Assembly: GCA_002633025.1 (NCBI GenBank)
Contig: NMRB01000412.1
Coordinates: forward strand, 18,089-82,088
Origin: Notospermus geniculatus
Taxonomy: Eukaryota > Nemertea > Pilidiophora > Heteronemertea > Lineidae
DNA length: 64,000 bases
Reading direction: 5' to 3'
The stretch's first letter is position 1; each line of letters begins with the position of its first letter. The position numbers and the translations under genes were made by a program. Positions 21,484 to 31,167 of this stretch are shown in pieces. Under the pieces are notes generated by a model. It ran no database searches, was not told the DNA's origin, and was given only the letters and a program-made list of their open reading frames with translations.

Positions 21484-22465
21484 GTCTAACACCGCCTCGT
21501 GATGTTGCCTCTAATATGTGGAAGTATTAATCCAATAACTTCAATGTCTACGCCTTGGCGCTCATTACTAAAACGCCATATTTGAATCTAGCGTTTCAAA
21601 GTTCCACCATTGTCTCTTAAAATATGATCATTGATTAATATGGTTTTTATATTTGGTGCCACAGTCTTAATACCAAAGGTATTGAGCTGAAACTTTCACA
21701 TGGTAGAAACATTGCCACGGAACAGTACTGAATAAATTTTCTTTGGGTTATAATAAATAGTTATTGAGAAATAGCAATTTGAAGTTCGGGATGGGTTTTT
21801 CGTATCTTATTGGATTCTAGACCGAACACTGTCCTGATTGAAAGTACTAGGACAGACGCAAGCAAATGCATAAAACCATCATGGCGCCCGCTGGTCTATA
21901 TTTAGCTCGGGGAAGCCCCGTATGCAAAATAGCAATTGTATCACCGTTCACTGCCCGTTTCCATCTTGCCCAACCAAGGCTTCCTGTCACTCCTACTATC
22001 GCTCCATCCACCCTTGCCGACCACCGTAGCATTTATCGCTCGCATTTGCCGCCCATGAGCGTGGCGGCTGAAGCAGCCAAACGTTACTGGAAGTGCGGTT
22101 TATGAGGAAGATAGGAACATTGTGAGGTTTGGATCGATGAAANGGGCGCTTTGGTCTATTCTTTTGGCATAGAACATTTTACATGCCTTTTGCGTTCTCT
22201 CTCTCGTGAGTGAACGGATATGAAGATACGTTTTAAAAATACGGTGTGGCAGCCCGGTCGTCCCTGCTGGATGTCGACTGCCCCTGTCGAATGGCGACAG
22301 AATAGGCAGGAAACATAGTAAAGTTCGGAAACGGTGGAGCGGAAACCCGCCCGATATGGGTAAGCACGGTTCAAATGCGCCTTTTTGGCAATGTTCTACA
22401 ATCAAGGACGGTTTCTGACCGGGTGCCTACTTCTATCATCATCTTGTACACTATCTACTTCTCAG
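21484..22465. other. No firm gene; candidate intron of the membrane protein
   Basis: The frame 21866-22105 begins at an ATG but has no recognisable domain. A pair of GGGCGC...GCGCC-like ends near 22144 and 22378 is suggestive of a small element but too weak to call. It could be intron upstream of the exon at 22466. Confidence 0.3.
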
Positions 22466-23231
22466 GGAACGAAACAATCCCAGTGACGAAAAACCCGGGG
22501 CAGGGAAATGTGCGACCGCAATCATCTCAGGGTTCGTGGAATCCTTGTGAGTATGATGTAGAAACACTAGCGCCTCCCTTTGGGAGGTTGGGAGGAATGA
22601 AAAACTAAGATATTTGGCACTAGCGCCAAGTGAAGTGAATTAACTGGCCACAGAAGGAACTCTCCGGAAGGTAGGCTACAGGTACACATTTACACCATGT
22701 ATACATCAGAGGCGTAGCTAGCGGGGGGGGGGCAGGGGCAGGCCGCAAAGCTTGCTACGCCCCTGTTCATGACGTTGGCCTGACACTTCCAATTTTACTT
22801 TCTAGATTCTAGTGCTTATTATGGTTTTGGGATACTTGCATACATCTTATTTTCCATCCTGGTAATCTGTGGAACTGTCTACGCTCTGTGGAGATTTCGA
22901 AGGTCAGTATCGATCTGCTAACAACGGATTTTTGTAACAAAAACAGGCAGCTAGTTACAGGATTGGCAAGGGGACAAGTAAGCCTAAACAAAATGTCATT
23001 TCCCATTGCACCAATCTGGGGTGGTTGCTATATGAATGTTGTTTGCGCCATGCCGTCTCCACTCTCCAGACAAAAGTACCTACACACGCCTGGGCATACT
23101 CGAGACAAATTTATTCCCTTATTTTCATTTACAGGAATAAGAGTCGTTCAAGTAATTTGCAGCATGAATTGTCAGGTCAATTTGAAAATCCTTTATTCAA
23201 ATCTGAGAGTGAACAGGAGAGCCAGTTATAA
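22466..23231 (+). CDS. C-terminal exons of a single-pass membrane protein
   Basis: Three exons join in frame: 22466-22546 (acceptor TTCTCAG, donor GTGAGT), 22806-22902 (acceptor TTTCTAG, donor GTCAGT) and 23135-23231 (acceptor TTTACAG, stop TAA). Junction phases are 1, 1 and 2. The peptide is a proline- and glutamine-rich stalk, then a transmembrane helix (FGILAYILFSILVICGTVYAL), then a basic stop-transfer RFRRNK and a 35-residue tail containing FENPLF. NPxF/NPxY motifs bind clathrin adaptors, so an endocytic cell-surface receptor or adhesion protein is a reasonable inference. The ectodomain exons were not found, so the family is unknown. Three consensus introns with no stop make a real gene likely. 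Confidence 0.7.
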
Positions 23232-23489
23232 AAAACGGGTTGAGACGAGGTGAGACGACTGTGTGAACACAATGACAACGTTAACCTGTATAAAAAGCTT
23301 AAAGATAATATATCACGACTTCATTGTTTACGTTCAATGTTTGTAAACATGTATGTTTACATTATGTTATTTTGGACTTTTGGGACATGCCAACCCACCA
23401 AAATGAATACTTTTGGAATCAACAGAATTTCTAGAGGGCCATGCCACCAACAATTTGCTCATAAGGCAGAGAAAGCCTGGACATAAACA

Positions 23490-23506
23490 AATAAAATGTA
23501 AATAAA
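23490..23506 (+). terminator. Tandem AATAAA polyadenylation signals
   Basis: AATAAA at 23490-23495 and again at 23501-23506, about 260 bases after the stop codon of the membrane protein. This is a typical 3' UTR length. Confidence 0.5.
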
Positions 23507-23631
23507 CAATGAATTTCGTGGCCCGCGAAAATATCCGTGATATATTATCTTTAAAGTCTCTGATCAGAAGTCGTTTGGGATATGGATCGATCGATCATTT
23601 ATGTATGATATGAACATAAGACATGACCTCG

Positions 23632-23965
23632 AAGCTCGAACGTGTCCAGTGGAGAGTCACGGCCCATATTCTTGGCCCCAATGTTCCTTACGTAAATGGT
23701 AAACTGATTGCAAAATTTTATCAATGTTATCCTTGTCGTTCCGACGTGTGACCAAGGATGTTATTTTTATGTATGACTGTATTAAATGGCAACTCTGGTT
23801 TTAATTGTGACAATTGCATCTGTCAGTTAACTAGGGTGGAGGATGACCCTTTGTTGCGACAGCCACACCTTAATACTGAAACTAAACTTTGGAATTCACT
23901 TCCCATTACAATTCGCCAAGCTCGTTCATGAGACAGTCTTCAAGGTTTATCTTACACTCAATAAT
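23632..23965 (+). pseudogene. LINE reverse-transcriptase C-terminal remnant
   Basis: The plus frame reads KLERVQWRVTAHILG near 23632 and ETKLWNSLPITIRQARS near 23880. These are two hallmark segments of the C-terminal part of many LINE polyproteins. In-frame stops lie between and after them. No catalytic domain remains. It is an old, truncated insertion. Confidence 0.65.
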
Positions 23966-24433
23966 TCAGTGGTATCGGCCTCCGCTCGAAGCTCCCTCAC
24001 ATACTCCACGCAGCGTTGAAATTTTTTGATAATTGGACGAAAATTTTAACACTGCCATCGATGCTAGATCGCCATCTTGAAATTCTGACGTCATTGTCGG
24101 CGGACTGGTCTATCATGTGACGCGAACCTTTTTTTCAAAATGGTATTATTTGCAGAAAACAGTATTTATCTTGTCGAAAATGAAACAGAATAACTTTATT
24201 ATTACTTTATATCTACTCCGCCGTTGTTTGTATCATTCTATACCTTAATAAACCTACCTTTATAAACCTATCTTCAACGATCTATATTGTAAGCGTAGAA
24301 AACGAGTGATGGGATGACAGCTTCATAAACTGAAGAATTTCCTAGCACCGACACTAGTGGTGATATTCTCCAATATCGCCACCTAGCGTCAAGTTTGGCT
24401 TCCTCAATCACTGAAACACTTGGTGCCAAAGTC
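23966..24433. other. No recognisable gene
   Basis: AT-rich spacer with one GACGTCA-containing patch near 24090. No exon or repeat end seen. Confidence 0.35.
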
Positions 24434-24602
24434 CGTTTCTGAACACTAGATGTCACTGCCAGTTGTTGACGAACGCGCTCGATCAACCAGCCAATGAGCG
24501 ATCAGCCAATAAGAAAATGTTTCATGTTTTCCCTTAGTTGTGTGAAATACTGGTCGCTGATTGGTTGATGACATTTTGCGCCATCTAGCGTTCAGAAACA
24601 CG
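24434..24602. mobile_element. Small diverged foldback MITE
   Basis: CGTTTCTGAACACTAGATG at the left pairs with CATCTAGCGTTCAGAAACACG-type sequence at the right. GCGATCAGCCAAT pairs with ATTGGTTGAT-type sequence inside. About 169 bp, with several mismatches. Confidence 0.6.
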
Positions 24603-25357
24603 ATTAGGTCCCATCTGTGCCAGTGGTTGAGAGCGTAGTATTATTAGCTTGAATGAGGCCAATGGGGACGAATGTCGGTTTATCTTGACAAAATGAACAA
24701 CCTTGATGTTGATATAACATGTCATTAGGTTTCTGGACCCCTTTACTCTGCCTGGCAGAAATAGCCAGCACTTCAACAATGAACGTTTATTGACCAACAA
24801 ATAGGATTAATTGGGGGTTGTTAAGCTGTGAGGATTGCTGAAAGTAGGCCTATCTCAAAATATGGGCCACCTTAATTTTTAAATTAAAAGAGCGAACAGA
24901 TGGGAATATTTCATCATATCTGATAGCAGAAGAATCATATGATGGTATCCCTTCCCTTTATATGGGGAAAGCATTTTAATCGTATTTTTAAATTTCATCA
25001 AGCGGAGTCGGCCATGGTGTAGCCAGGTCAACACATGAAAAAAAAACTGTAACAAATTGCAACAACCGGTTTTGTGATGGATTCTGGTAGTTTTGACATT
25101 GCACACCATATACAAACTAGAAATTGACTTGTCAGTCAATTCGAAGACCGCCCGTGGATATCGGGAGACAAGAGAGAGGGCACTGATAACAACATACATG
25201 TAATTAGTTGTCAAGTGCAAAGAAATATTGTAGTATTTAACTAGAGCTGGCTACAGAGATCTCTGCTACTTATCGTCAACTGTGGTGAGGAGATCTAGAT
25301 CATTGCAGTAGGCCAGTTCAAACCTATACCAAATATGACTTCCTCTACCCCGATTAA
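24603..25357. other. Repeat-derived spacer
   Basis: 25030-25105 is a diverged copy of the TTGCAACAAAAGGTTTTTTG repeat found at 31168-31612 and 54384-54480. No gene is supported. The minus frame 24879-25220 runs through this repeat. Confidence 0.4.
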
Positions 25358-25390
25358 ATGGCTTTAAAGCGAATGGCTCGCGGGGTTTGT

Positions 25391-25426
25391 TATGGTTCCC
25401 GATCATCAAGATCGGGAACCATATTG
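25391..25426. repeat. Palindromic head of a dispersed element
   Basis: ATGGTTCCCGATC and GATCGGGAACCAT flank a short loop. The same palindrome (ATGGTTTCCGATC / GATCGGAAACCAT) closes the repeat at 45903-45941 in inverse orientation. In both copies it is followed by TTGGTCATGGTGTCT and then a GT- or CTGT-type microsatellite. Confidence 0.75.
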
Positions 25427-25444
25427 TTTTTGGTCATGGTGTCT

Positions 25445-25497
25445 CTGTGTGTGTGTGTGTGTGTATGTGTGTGTATGTGTGTGTCTGTGTGTGTGTC
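25445..25497. repeat. (GT)n microsatellite
   Basis: Interrupted GT/CTGT/ATGT run directly behind the palindromic head. At the inverse copy this place is taken by (CAGA)n at 45869-45892. Confidence 0.9.
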
Positions 25498-25975
25498 CGT
25501 CTGTCACGCCTTCATAGCTTATCTCCTTCAACAGCTACAGTCCTGGTAACACATCCTACCCCTAGGTTTGTCAACCTGGGCAATCCAATGAGCTAATCAT
25601 TTTCAACATCAGATGCCTCCATCATGATGTAATCAACATATCAGACATGATATTTTGTCCGTCACGCTTTTATCTGATGTCATAACTCGGCTCCTTTAGC
25701 ACCTAGAGCAACAGAAACAAGTTCTACCCTTAGGTTTTGATACCCAGGGAATCGAATGGACTGATTACTTTTGATCTGAGATGTAGGGGTCATGGTGATA
25801 TCGATATCACAAATTTGATATTTTGAGATAACTTGCCATATTGTCAACTGAGCAACATGAAACAAGCCTTAGTTGATGCCTGCTGATCCAACGACTGGAC
25901 TGTGTTAAAATTCTCAGCCTCACGTGTCCGGGTGATTGAAATATCATGAGATTTTGATATATCAAACTTGATAAT
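25498..25975. repeat. Body of the palindrome-headed element
   Basis: The sequence GTCACGCCTT...CTCCTTCAACAGCTACAG...CCTAGGTTTGTCAACCTGGG parallels, in order, the reverse complement of 45700-45868. This supports a common element family. No coding frame. Confidence 0.55.
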
Positions 25976-26345
25976 TTGAAATATCTCTGCCTGTGGTAGA
26001 GATACAGGCATGATTTCACCGATACTTACGTTATTGATGATCCCCATTTCGATTATGCAACGACCTTGATGATCAGAGGTCAAGGTCAAATTTGATTATT
26101 TGAAATATCTCTGCCTGTGAGAAAGATAGAGGCATGATATCACCTATACTTTAGGTTATTGATGATGCCGATTTCGATTATGCAACGACTTGGATAATCA
26201 GAGGTCAAGGTCAAGGTCATCTGAAATATCTATGCCTGTGGTAGAGCTAGATGCATGATATCAGACATACTTAGGTTACTGAGAATGTCCATGTCGATTA
26301 TACAATGACCTTGATGATTAGATATCCAGGTCAAGGTCAAGGCCA
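25976..26345. repeat. Tandem repeat, about 122-bp unit, three copies
   Basis: Units start at about 25976, 26099 and 26221 with TTGAAATATCTCTGCCTGTG (last copy changed). They share GATTATGCAACGACCTTGAT and AGGTCAAGGTCAA. Confidence 0.75.
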
Positions 26346-26385
26346 ACCATGGGATGAGTTATTGGCATGAGATCAAGTTCATGTC

Positions 26386-26634
26386 ATATATCATATCATA
26401 TGTCATGTCATGTCATGTCATGTCATGTCATATCATATCATATATCATATAATATATTGTATCATCATATCATATCATATATCATATCATATATCATATA
26501 TCATATATCATATATCATATATATCATATATCATATCATATATCATGTCATATATCATATCATATCGCACCGCACCGCACCGTACGGTACCGTACCGCAC
26601 CGCACCGCACCGCATCACATCACATCACATCAAG
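26386..26634. repeat. Pentanucleotide array with block-wise unit change
   Basis: A continuous period-5 pattern passes through blocks of ATCAT, GTCAT, ATCAT with extra bases, then CGCAC, CGTAC/GGTAC, CGCAC again, and ATCAC. The open frames across it are low-complexity and not coding. Confidence 0.85.
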
Positions 26635-26639
26635 GTATC

Positions 26640-27198
26640 CTGATCTCTGTCAGTGTATCCCGATTTCTATCAATGTACATGTATCTGATCTCTGTCAATG
26701 TATCTTGATCTCTATCAGTGTACCATTCTTGTACACATTTTTGGTGTAAAATTCGCCCATTACCACGTGGTAATGTCATTTACACGTGGTACATTTTCGT
26801 AAGGGAACCTGCACGTCGGGAACCATACGACATTTACAATGTCATCTTGTTTTGATTTTTGGTGGTACCTCCGATAGAGAGTGAATCTAGTCTCCAGGCA
26901 AAGCCGTGCTCCAGTCATAGGCAAAACCTGTGCAAATATGCGAACGTGCACCTGGGGACGAGGTTCCATTAAAAATTTGTTAAAATGGGTTAAGGACAGT
27001 TTCAAATTCAGTCGGTCAAAATGTACATTTTGTGCTATTCACATTGATTGATTTTGCAGAATACGCCTCCGAAGTTTGGCTGTCTAATGCATTTCCGATT
27101 AAACTAAAATCCTTCTTTGGCCTTTTTCTCAAAACGGCGCTTGATTTGAAGACATGTCAACAAACAACTGTCAACAAACCCCGCGAGCCATTCGCTTT
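26640..27198. other. Degenerate TGATCTCTRTCARTGTATC repeats and spacer
   Basis: 26640-26725 holds four degenerate units of about 23 bases. Further on, 27170-27200 is the reverse complement of 25360-25391 (AACAAACCCCGCGAGCCATT), so the 25.4-27.2 kb block sits between inverted copies. No gene. Confidence 0.5.
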
Positions 27199-27402
27199 AA
27201 GGGTTATGGAAAGTGGCTCGAAATCTCGAATTTTTGACGCAAAAAATCTGACTAACTGCACACAAAATTGAGAAAATAAGGCTCGGAGGCCCTTCTGATG
27301 CTTCCCGAGGAGCCCCGAGCCTGATTTTCTCAATTTTGTGTGCAGTTAGTCAGATTTTCTGCGTCTAAATTTCGAGATTTCGAGTCACTTTGCATAACCC
27401 TT
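27199..27402. mobile_element. Foldback element, about 85-bp arms
   Basis: AAGGGTTATGGAAAGTGGCT...ATTGAGAAAATAAGGCTCGG pairs with CCGAGCCTGATTTTCTCAAT...TTGCATAACCCTTAAG around a 25-base centre. The arms are long and nearly perfect, so it is probably young. Confidence 0.8.
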
Positions 27403-27856
27403 AAGTACCTCAGTAGGCCATTGGAGTAGGTCAGTTCAAACATACCCATCATTTACTTTAGCTTGATACCAAATATGGCTACTTTCACTCAACCTACACC
27501 TGATCGTGATGTAGGTCACCAGGTCATGGAAGTATGTCCGTTTAAGCAAGAAAGATTTTTTCTTCAAAAGTGGTCGGAGGATGGCCAGGATGGATAAGAA
27601 GTCATCACAGTAACTTTGCGACAGAAGAATTTTCGATGCTTAAACCTGCACTTCATTAGGTTCAGTTTGATACCAAACATGACTACCTTATGGATCGGGA
27701 ACCATAATTTGAGGCCTTGCATATCTGACACCGACCAGCTAGAGAAAGGTGATTCTACTGTATATACCAAGCTCCAGTGGTTACAAAACGTGCCTTGCCA
27801 ACAGACGTCGACGGACAACGGACGCTACACCATCGTAAGAGCTCACCACAGGTGAG
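27403..27856. mobile_element. Copy of the AGCTCACC...GGTGAGCT-tailed element (fragment)
   Basis: It ends in AACGGACGCTACACCATCGT and then AGCTCACCACAGGTGAGCT, the terminal hairpin shared with 36121-37310, 47590-48408, 49449-50257 and 50808-51728. An internal part (27539-27645, AAGCAAGAAAGATTTTTTCT onward) is also found alone at 51790-51902. Confidence 0.65.
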
Positions 27857-28010
27857 CTCGTGAGTGTGGTTTCTGAAATGATTCCGAAAAAAAAAATTAT
27901 TGAAGCTCTGAACATATGATTTGAAATCGATTTTTGTCAAGTACCTCCAGGCAACTGAACATATCATATTTCTAGATGCTTTGCAGTGAACATGGTGAAG
28001 TGGATGGTTA
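27857..28010 (+). repeat. Upstream copy of the GPCR 3' flank
   Basis: Resembles 30325-30478: TGATTCCGA/TGATTCTGA, GAAGCTCTGAACAT, GATTTGAA, TACCTCCA, CATATTTCTAGATGC and AGTGGATGG occur in the same order and orientation. It could be a relic of a tandemly duplicated receptor locus. Confidence 0.6.
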
Positions 28011-28620
28011 TCGCCAGAAACATGACAATGAAACAGACATTGCTGGAGGAGGGTTCTCTTATCAAATCATGTTCGGACATCAGAAGCCACAGATCTGGTG
28101 TAAGTACGGAGATAGGTCGTCTGGTCAACGTGAAGGTCTCTGTACAATGGCAACATTTTTACAACATTCAGTTTTGCAACACCATGTTGGACAAATGTTG
28201 TTTAGTCTGTACAACAAGGAAACGGAGTTTTTCAACATGTTGTTCAAATGTTGCTAAAATGTAGGAGGACGAATTGGTATGTCTACATGGGCCTTGCATG
28301 GGACCAAAAGTTTACGTTCCTCAGGTACATGTACATTCTTCAAATGTTGGGAAAATGTTACCAAAGTGTACATGTACACTCAGTGATGCTACGTACATGT
28401 AGTTCTGGCTGAACAGGTCTGTCGACGCAGCTGAAATGGGCTGCAGCCTTGTTCATGTAGTTTTGGAATCGGCTTGATGCTAGCTCAAGAAGATCTTGTC
28501 CATGCAGTGATGCAACATGTAGTCCCCAGTAGCCTGAAATTACCATGGCGATTGACTGGATAAAACATGTCCGTTTAAACTAAGTGAGGAATAATCTAGA
28601 GAATGTCAATTTCAGCTTTT
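28011..28620. other. CAACATTTT-motif region, no gene
   Basis: 28150-28380 is rich in degenerate TTCAACATGTTGTTCAAATG motifs, which form small inverted repeats. No exon is recognised. Confidence 0.4.
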
Positions 28621-29029
28621 AGCTCCGGCCTGAATAGTACCGGTATGTATCCGCATCGAAAATAAGACCGGATATCTCACGGCTTGCGCTTCCACTACTG
28701 GATTTGAAGTTAGTGTGATCGGCTACAGATGGCGATACGTGGAGTGAACCGCGTATTGTTCTCGTGCTTTCGAGCATGCGCAATGTTACAAGCGATCTCA
28801 AGCCACCTGTAGCTGAACATCCGGACTTATTGCCATTCCACTAGAGAAACACCATTGTTGATCCGCATCCAATTTAGATTCGGAGTATGATCGGCTATGC
28901 TATCCGAGCTTAATAGATCCGGACTTATTAGAACCGGACTTATTAAACACGGACATTCTGTAATGGAAGCAGAATAACCCCGGACAGATACCAGCATTTT
29001 TGGAGTGGAAGCGCAGCTGTTGTACCTTA
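28621..29029. repeat. CCGGACTTATT repeats upstream of the GPCR
   Basis: TCCGGACTTATT and AACCGGACTTATTA recur at about 28822, 28918 and 28934, and inverse AATAAGACCGG lies at 28661. It is probably an eroded inverted-repeat transposon in the 5' flank of the receptor gene. Confidence 0.5.
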
Positions 29030-29216
29030 TCACAGATCATTTGAGAAGTGTGAACTTGGCAAGTCCCTTATATCTCACGTTCATTCAAGAAGTGTACACT
29101 TGGCAAGTATCATAGATCATTCAAGAAGTGTGCAAGTGAGTCACAAGATTTGAAGAGTGTGCACTGGGAAGTTAATATCACAAGTCATTTGAGCAGTGTG
29201 CATTAGCACATCACAG
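29030..29216. repeat. Degenerate minisatellite abutting the GPCR start codon
   Basis: About five units of 33-50 bases share ATCATTTGAGAAGTGTG and CTTGGCAAGT with substitutions and gaps. The last unit ends four bases before the ATG. It occupies the likely 5' UTR or core-promoter position. Confidence 0.7.
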
Positions 29217-29220
29217 GTCC

Positions 29221-30252
29221 ATGAAGAAAATGTCAGTCAATATAAGCGCTTATGGAACATCTTCTGATGAAGACAGTGCCGCGGATCGTAACTCAATAAC
29301 AGCAATAAGCAAGACTAACAAGGTGATCTTCTGGCAGATACGACTTAGCATTCAACTTGCGACATATGTACCACCAGCGATCATAATACCTGGAATACTC
29401 TTCAACAGTCTGACCATAATTGTTCTGCTTCTCAGAAGATTTGGCAAACATTCAACACGAATTCTGCTTGTTTCTCTTGCTTTAGTAGACACAGCTGTCC
29501 TCATCGCGGGCCTCCTATCAAGGTGGTTATGGGATGTGTTCAGGGTAAGTCTTACCCTGCTTTCATGTCCGATAAAGGTATTCAGTATCTACATGCTCTG
29601 CCAGTTTGCAAATTGGAATCTTGTCCTGATAACTATGGAACGTTGGATCATAGTGTTGTATCCATTAAAGGCAGGAGTCATCTGCACAGGCAAATCTACT
29701 GGTATCGTTCTCCTGACTGTTGCCATTTTCCTTGTAATTCTTAATGGACACATTCTGTTTTTTAATCACATAAATGAGGAAGGGAATTGCACTTTAAAAA
29801 CAGATTCTCAAATAACACTTTGGCGCCTTGTGTGGATTTGGATAGACTTGCTATTTTACACAGGCCTACCTTTTTTTATAATAGCCTTTTGTAACTGTAC
29901 CATAATGTACAAAGTCATGCAAAGCAGCAGAGAACGGACAAAAATGCAGAATCTTTGTGCTTCAGACTCTGCAAACAGCAAACACCAACAACTTACCAGT
30001 ATCACTTACATGCTGTTAACGGTAAGCCTAGTTTATCTGTTATTGACATCACCGATTTTGATTTACTTCATTATACATCAACAGACTGATTTTACAAATG
30101 CAACTCCACAACAGAATGCAAGTTTCAGCCTTGCATATACTGTGACTTTCCTGATTCTATATGCCAACAACTCGATTAATTTCTTACTCTACTGTCTCAG
30201 TGGCTCACAGTTTCGGCGAGAAGTTTATAAAATGTTCTGCTGCCGAGGATGA
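29221..30252 (+). CDS. Rhodopsin-class (class A) G-protein-coupled receptor
   Basis: Intronless frame of 343 residues. Seven hydrophobic helices are visible. TM1 has FNSLTIIVL with the conserved N62. TM2 has LALVD with D90. TM3 starts at C116, the disulfide partner of C190 in loop 2, and ends in MERW (139-142) in place of DRY. TM5 holds P217 and TM6 holds P278. TM7 carries NNSINFLLY (316-324) in place of NPxxY, and a short basic helix 8 ends FCCRG with palmitoylatable cysteines. Possible N-glycosylation sites are N7, N293 and N299. TM3-TM4 and the NFLLYCLSG-type TM7 resemble peptide receptors of the FMRFamide or thyrotropin-releasing-hormone type. The ligand is unknown. TM4 lacks the usual tryptophan. 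Signalling at the plasma membrane is expected. A second ATG at 29230 is also possible. Confidence 0.9.
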   Translation: MKKMSVNISAYGTSSDEDSAADRNSITAISKTNKVIFWQIRLSIQLATYVPPAIIIPGILFNSLTIIVLLLRRFGKHSTRILLVSLALVDTAVLIAGLLSRWLWDVFRVSLTLLSCPIKVFSIYMLCQFANWNLVLITMERWIIVLYPLKAGVICTGKSTGIVLLTVAIFLVILNGHILFFNHINEEGNCTLKTDSQITLWRLVWIWIDLLFYTGLPFFIIAFCNCTIMYKVMQSSRERTKMQNLCASDSANSKHQQLTSITYMLLTVSLVYLLLTSPILIYFIIHQQTDFTNATPQQNASFSLAYTVTFLILYANNSINFLLYCLSGSQFRREVYKMFCCRG

Positions 30253-30324
30253 AGAAGAAATTCTTTGACAAGCGTATCATCAACACTGAGGCAAATCTAC
30301 CGGTACAGTGAATACCATAAATGA

Positions 30325-30478
30325 GTGTGCTTTTTGAACTGATTCTGAACAAAAACTAATTGGAGCTTTGAACATCTGATTTGAACATGGCTTCTGTCAT
30401 TATTTACACTACCTCCATGCAAATGAACATCTCATATTTCTAGATGCCTTGCAGTGAAGTGGATGGTAATCTTCAGAA
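30325..30478 (+). repeat. GPCR 3' flank shared with 27857-28010
   Basis: Starts about 70 bases past the receptor stop codon. Order and orientation of the shared blocks match the upstream copy about 2.47 kb away. It ends where the MITE at 30477 begins. Confidence 0.6.
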
Positions 30479-30858
30479 TAATGGGGAACCCGCACACTAA
30501 CGTCACAACGTGGCGCTGCGAGCGATGTGACCGAAATCTCTTTTTTCTAACGTTATTTCCATTTATTTCTGGCGTGAAAATAAACCATTTGTGTTTGTGG
30601 TCGCATGGCAGTAAAACTTACATCATCGTGTAGCAGATGAAATTTTCGTTTAAACTCATTCCTTTTTTCTTAAAAATAAGAGATCCGATAGCGATAAGAA
30701 CAGCGTCATTTGTATCATTCTTCCTGTAGAAAAATGTACAGGAAATTTTTTCATGACGCAACGTCAACACCTAAAACAACGTCAATGACGTCGATTCGGT
30801 ACAATCGCTCGCGGCGCCGACCTGTCGGGATAAACCGCAGGGCGGGTTCCTCATTATT
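30477..30858. mobile_element. MITE with AATAATGGGGAACCCGC ends
   Basis: AATAATGGGGAACCCGC at the left pairs with GCGGGTTCCTCATTATT at the right. Inverted GCGAGCGATGT/ATCGCTCGC segments lie inside. 382 bp, no transposase. A second copy, split by another element, is at 35151-36050. Confidence 0.8.
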
Positions 30859-30950
30859 ACGAGGGTCACTTACTTTAGAAAATCTATATATTGAAGGAGA
30901 CATAAAAATCATTAAATATACAAAAATCATTAAATTTGAAGAAACAACCC

Positions 30951-31120
30951 GTTGCCATGGAAACCAAATAAATAGAGAAACTAAGCGACACATGGGAAAA
31001 TGTGTGTTAGCTGGTGTGTATGATTGTCCAAAAATTTCAGGAGGAAACGATCAAAATTGGCGAAGATATAGCGAAAAAAAACATTTTTCAATGAAAAACA
31101 TGCATGGTTGCTATGGCAAC
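30951..31120. promoter_or_regulatory. Two X-box (RFX-type) palindromes in a repeat
   Basis: GTTGCCATGGAAAC (30951-30964) and GTTGCTATGGCAAC (31107-31120) fit the RFX-factor X-box consensus GTNRCC(N)RGYAAC. The second is followed by a T-tract and lies next to the repeat at 31168. The same repeat family at 54.4-55.6 kb carries six more such sites. Confidence 0.5.
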
Positions 31121-31167
31121 GTTTTTTTCGACTTTCCGATGTTGCGATTTTTTGCGATTTTTGATAT

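Noticed and set aside
26367-26708. 113-codon frame rich in H, I, S and Y
   Set aside because: It is the translation of the pentanucleotide array.
29523-29744. 73-codon frame inside the GPCR
   Set aside because: Out-of-frame shadow of the receptor.
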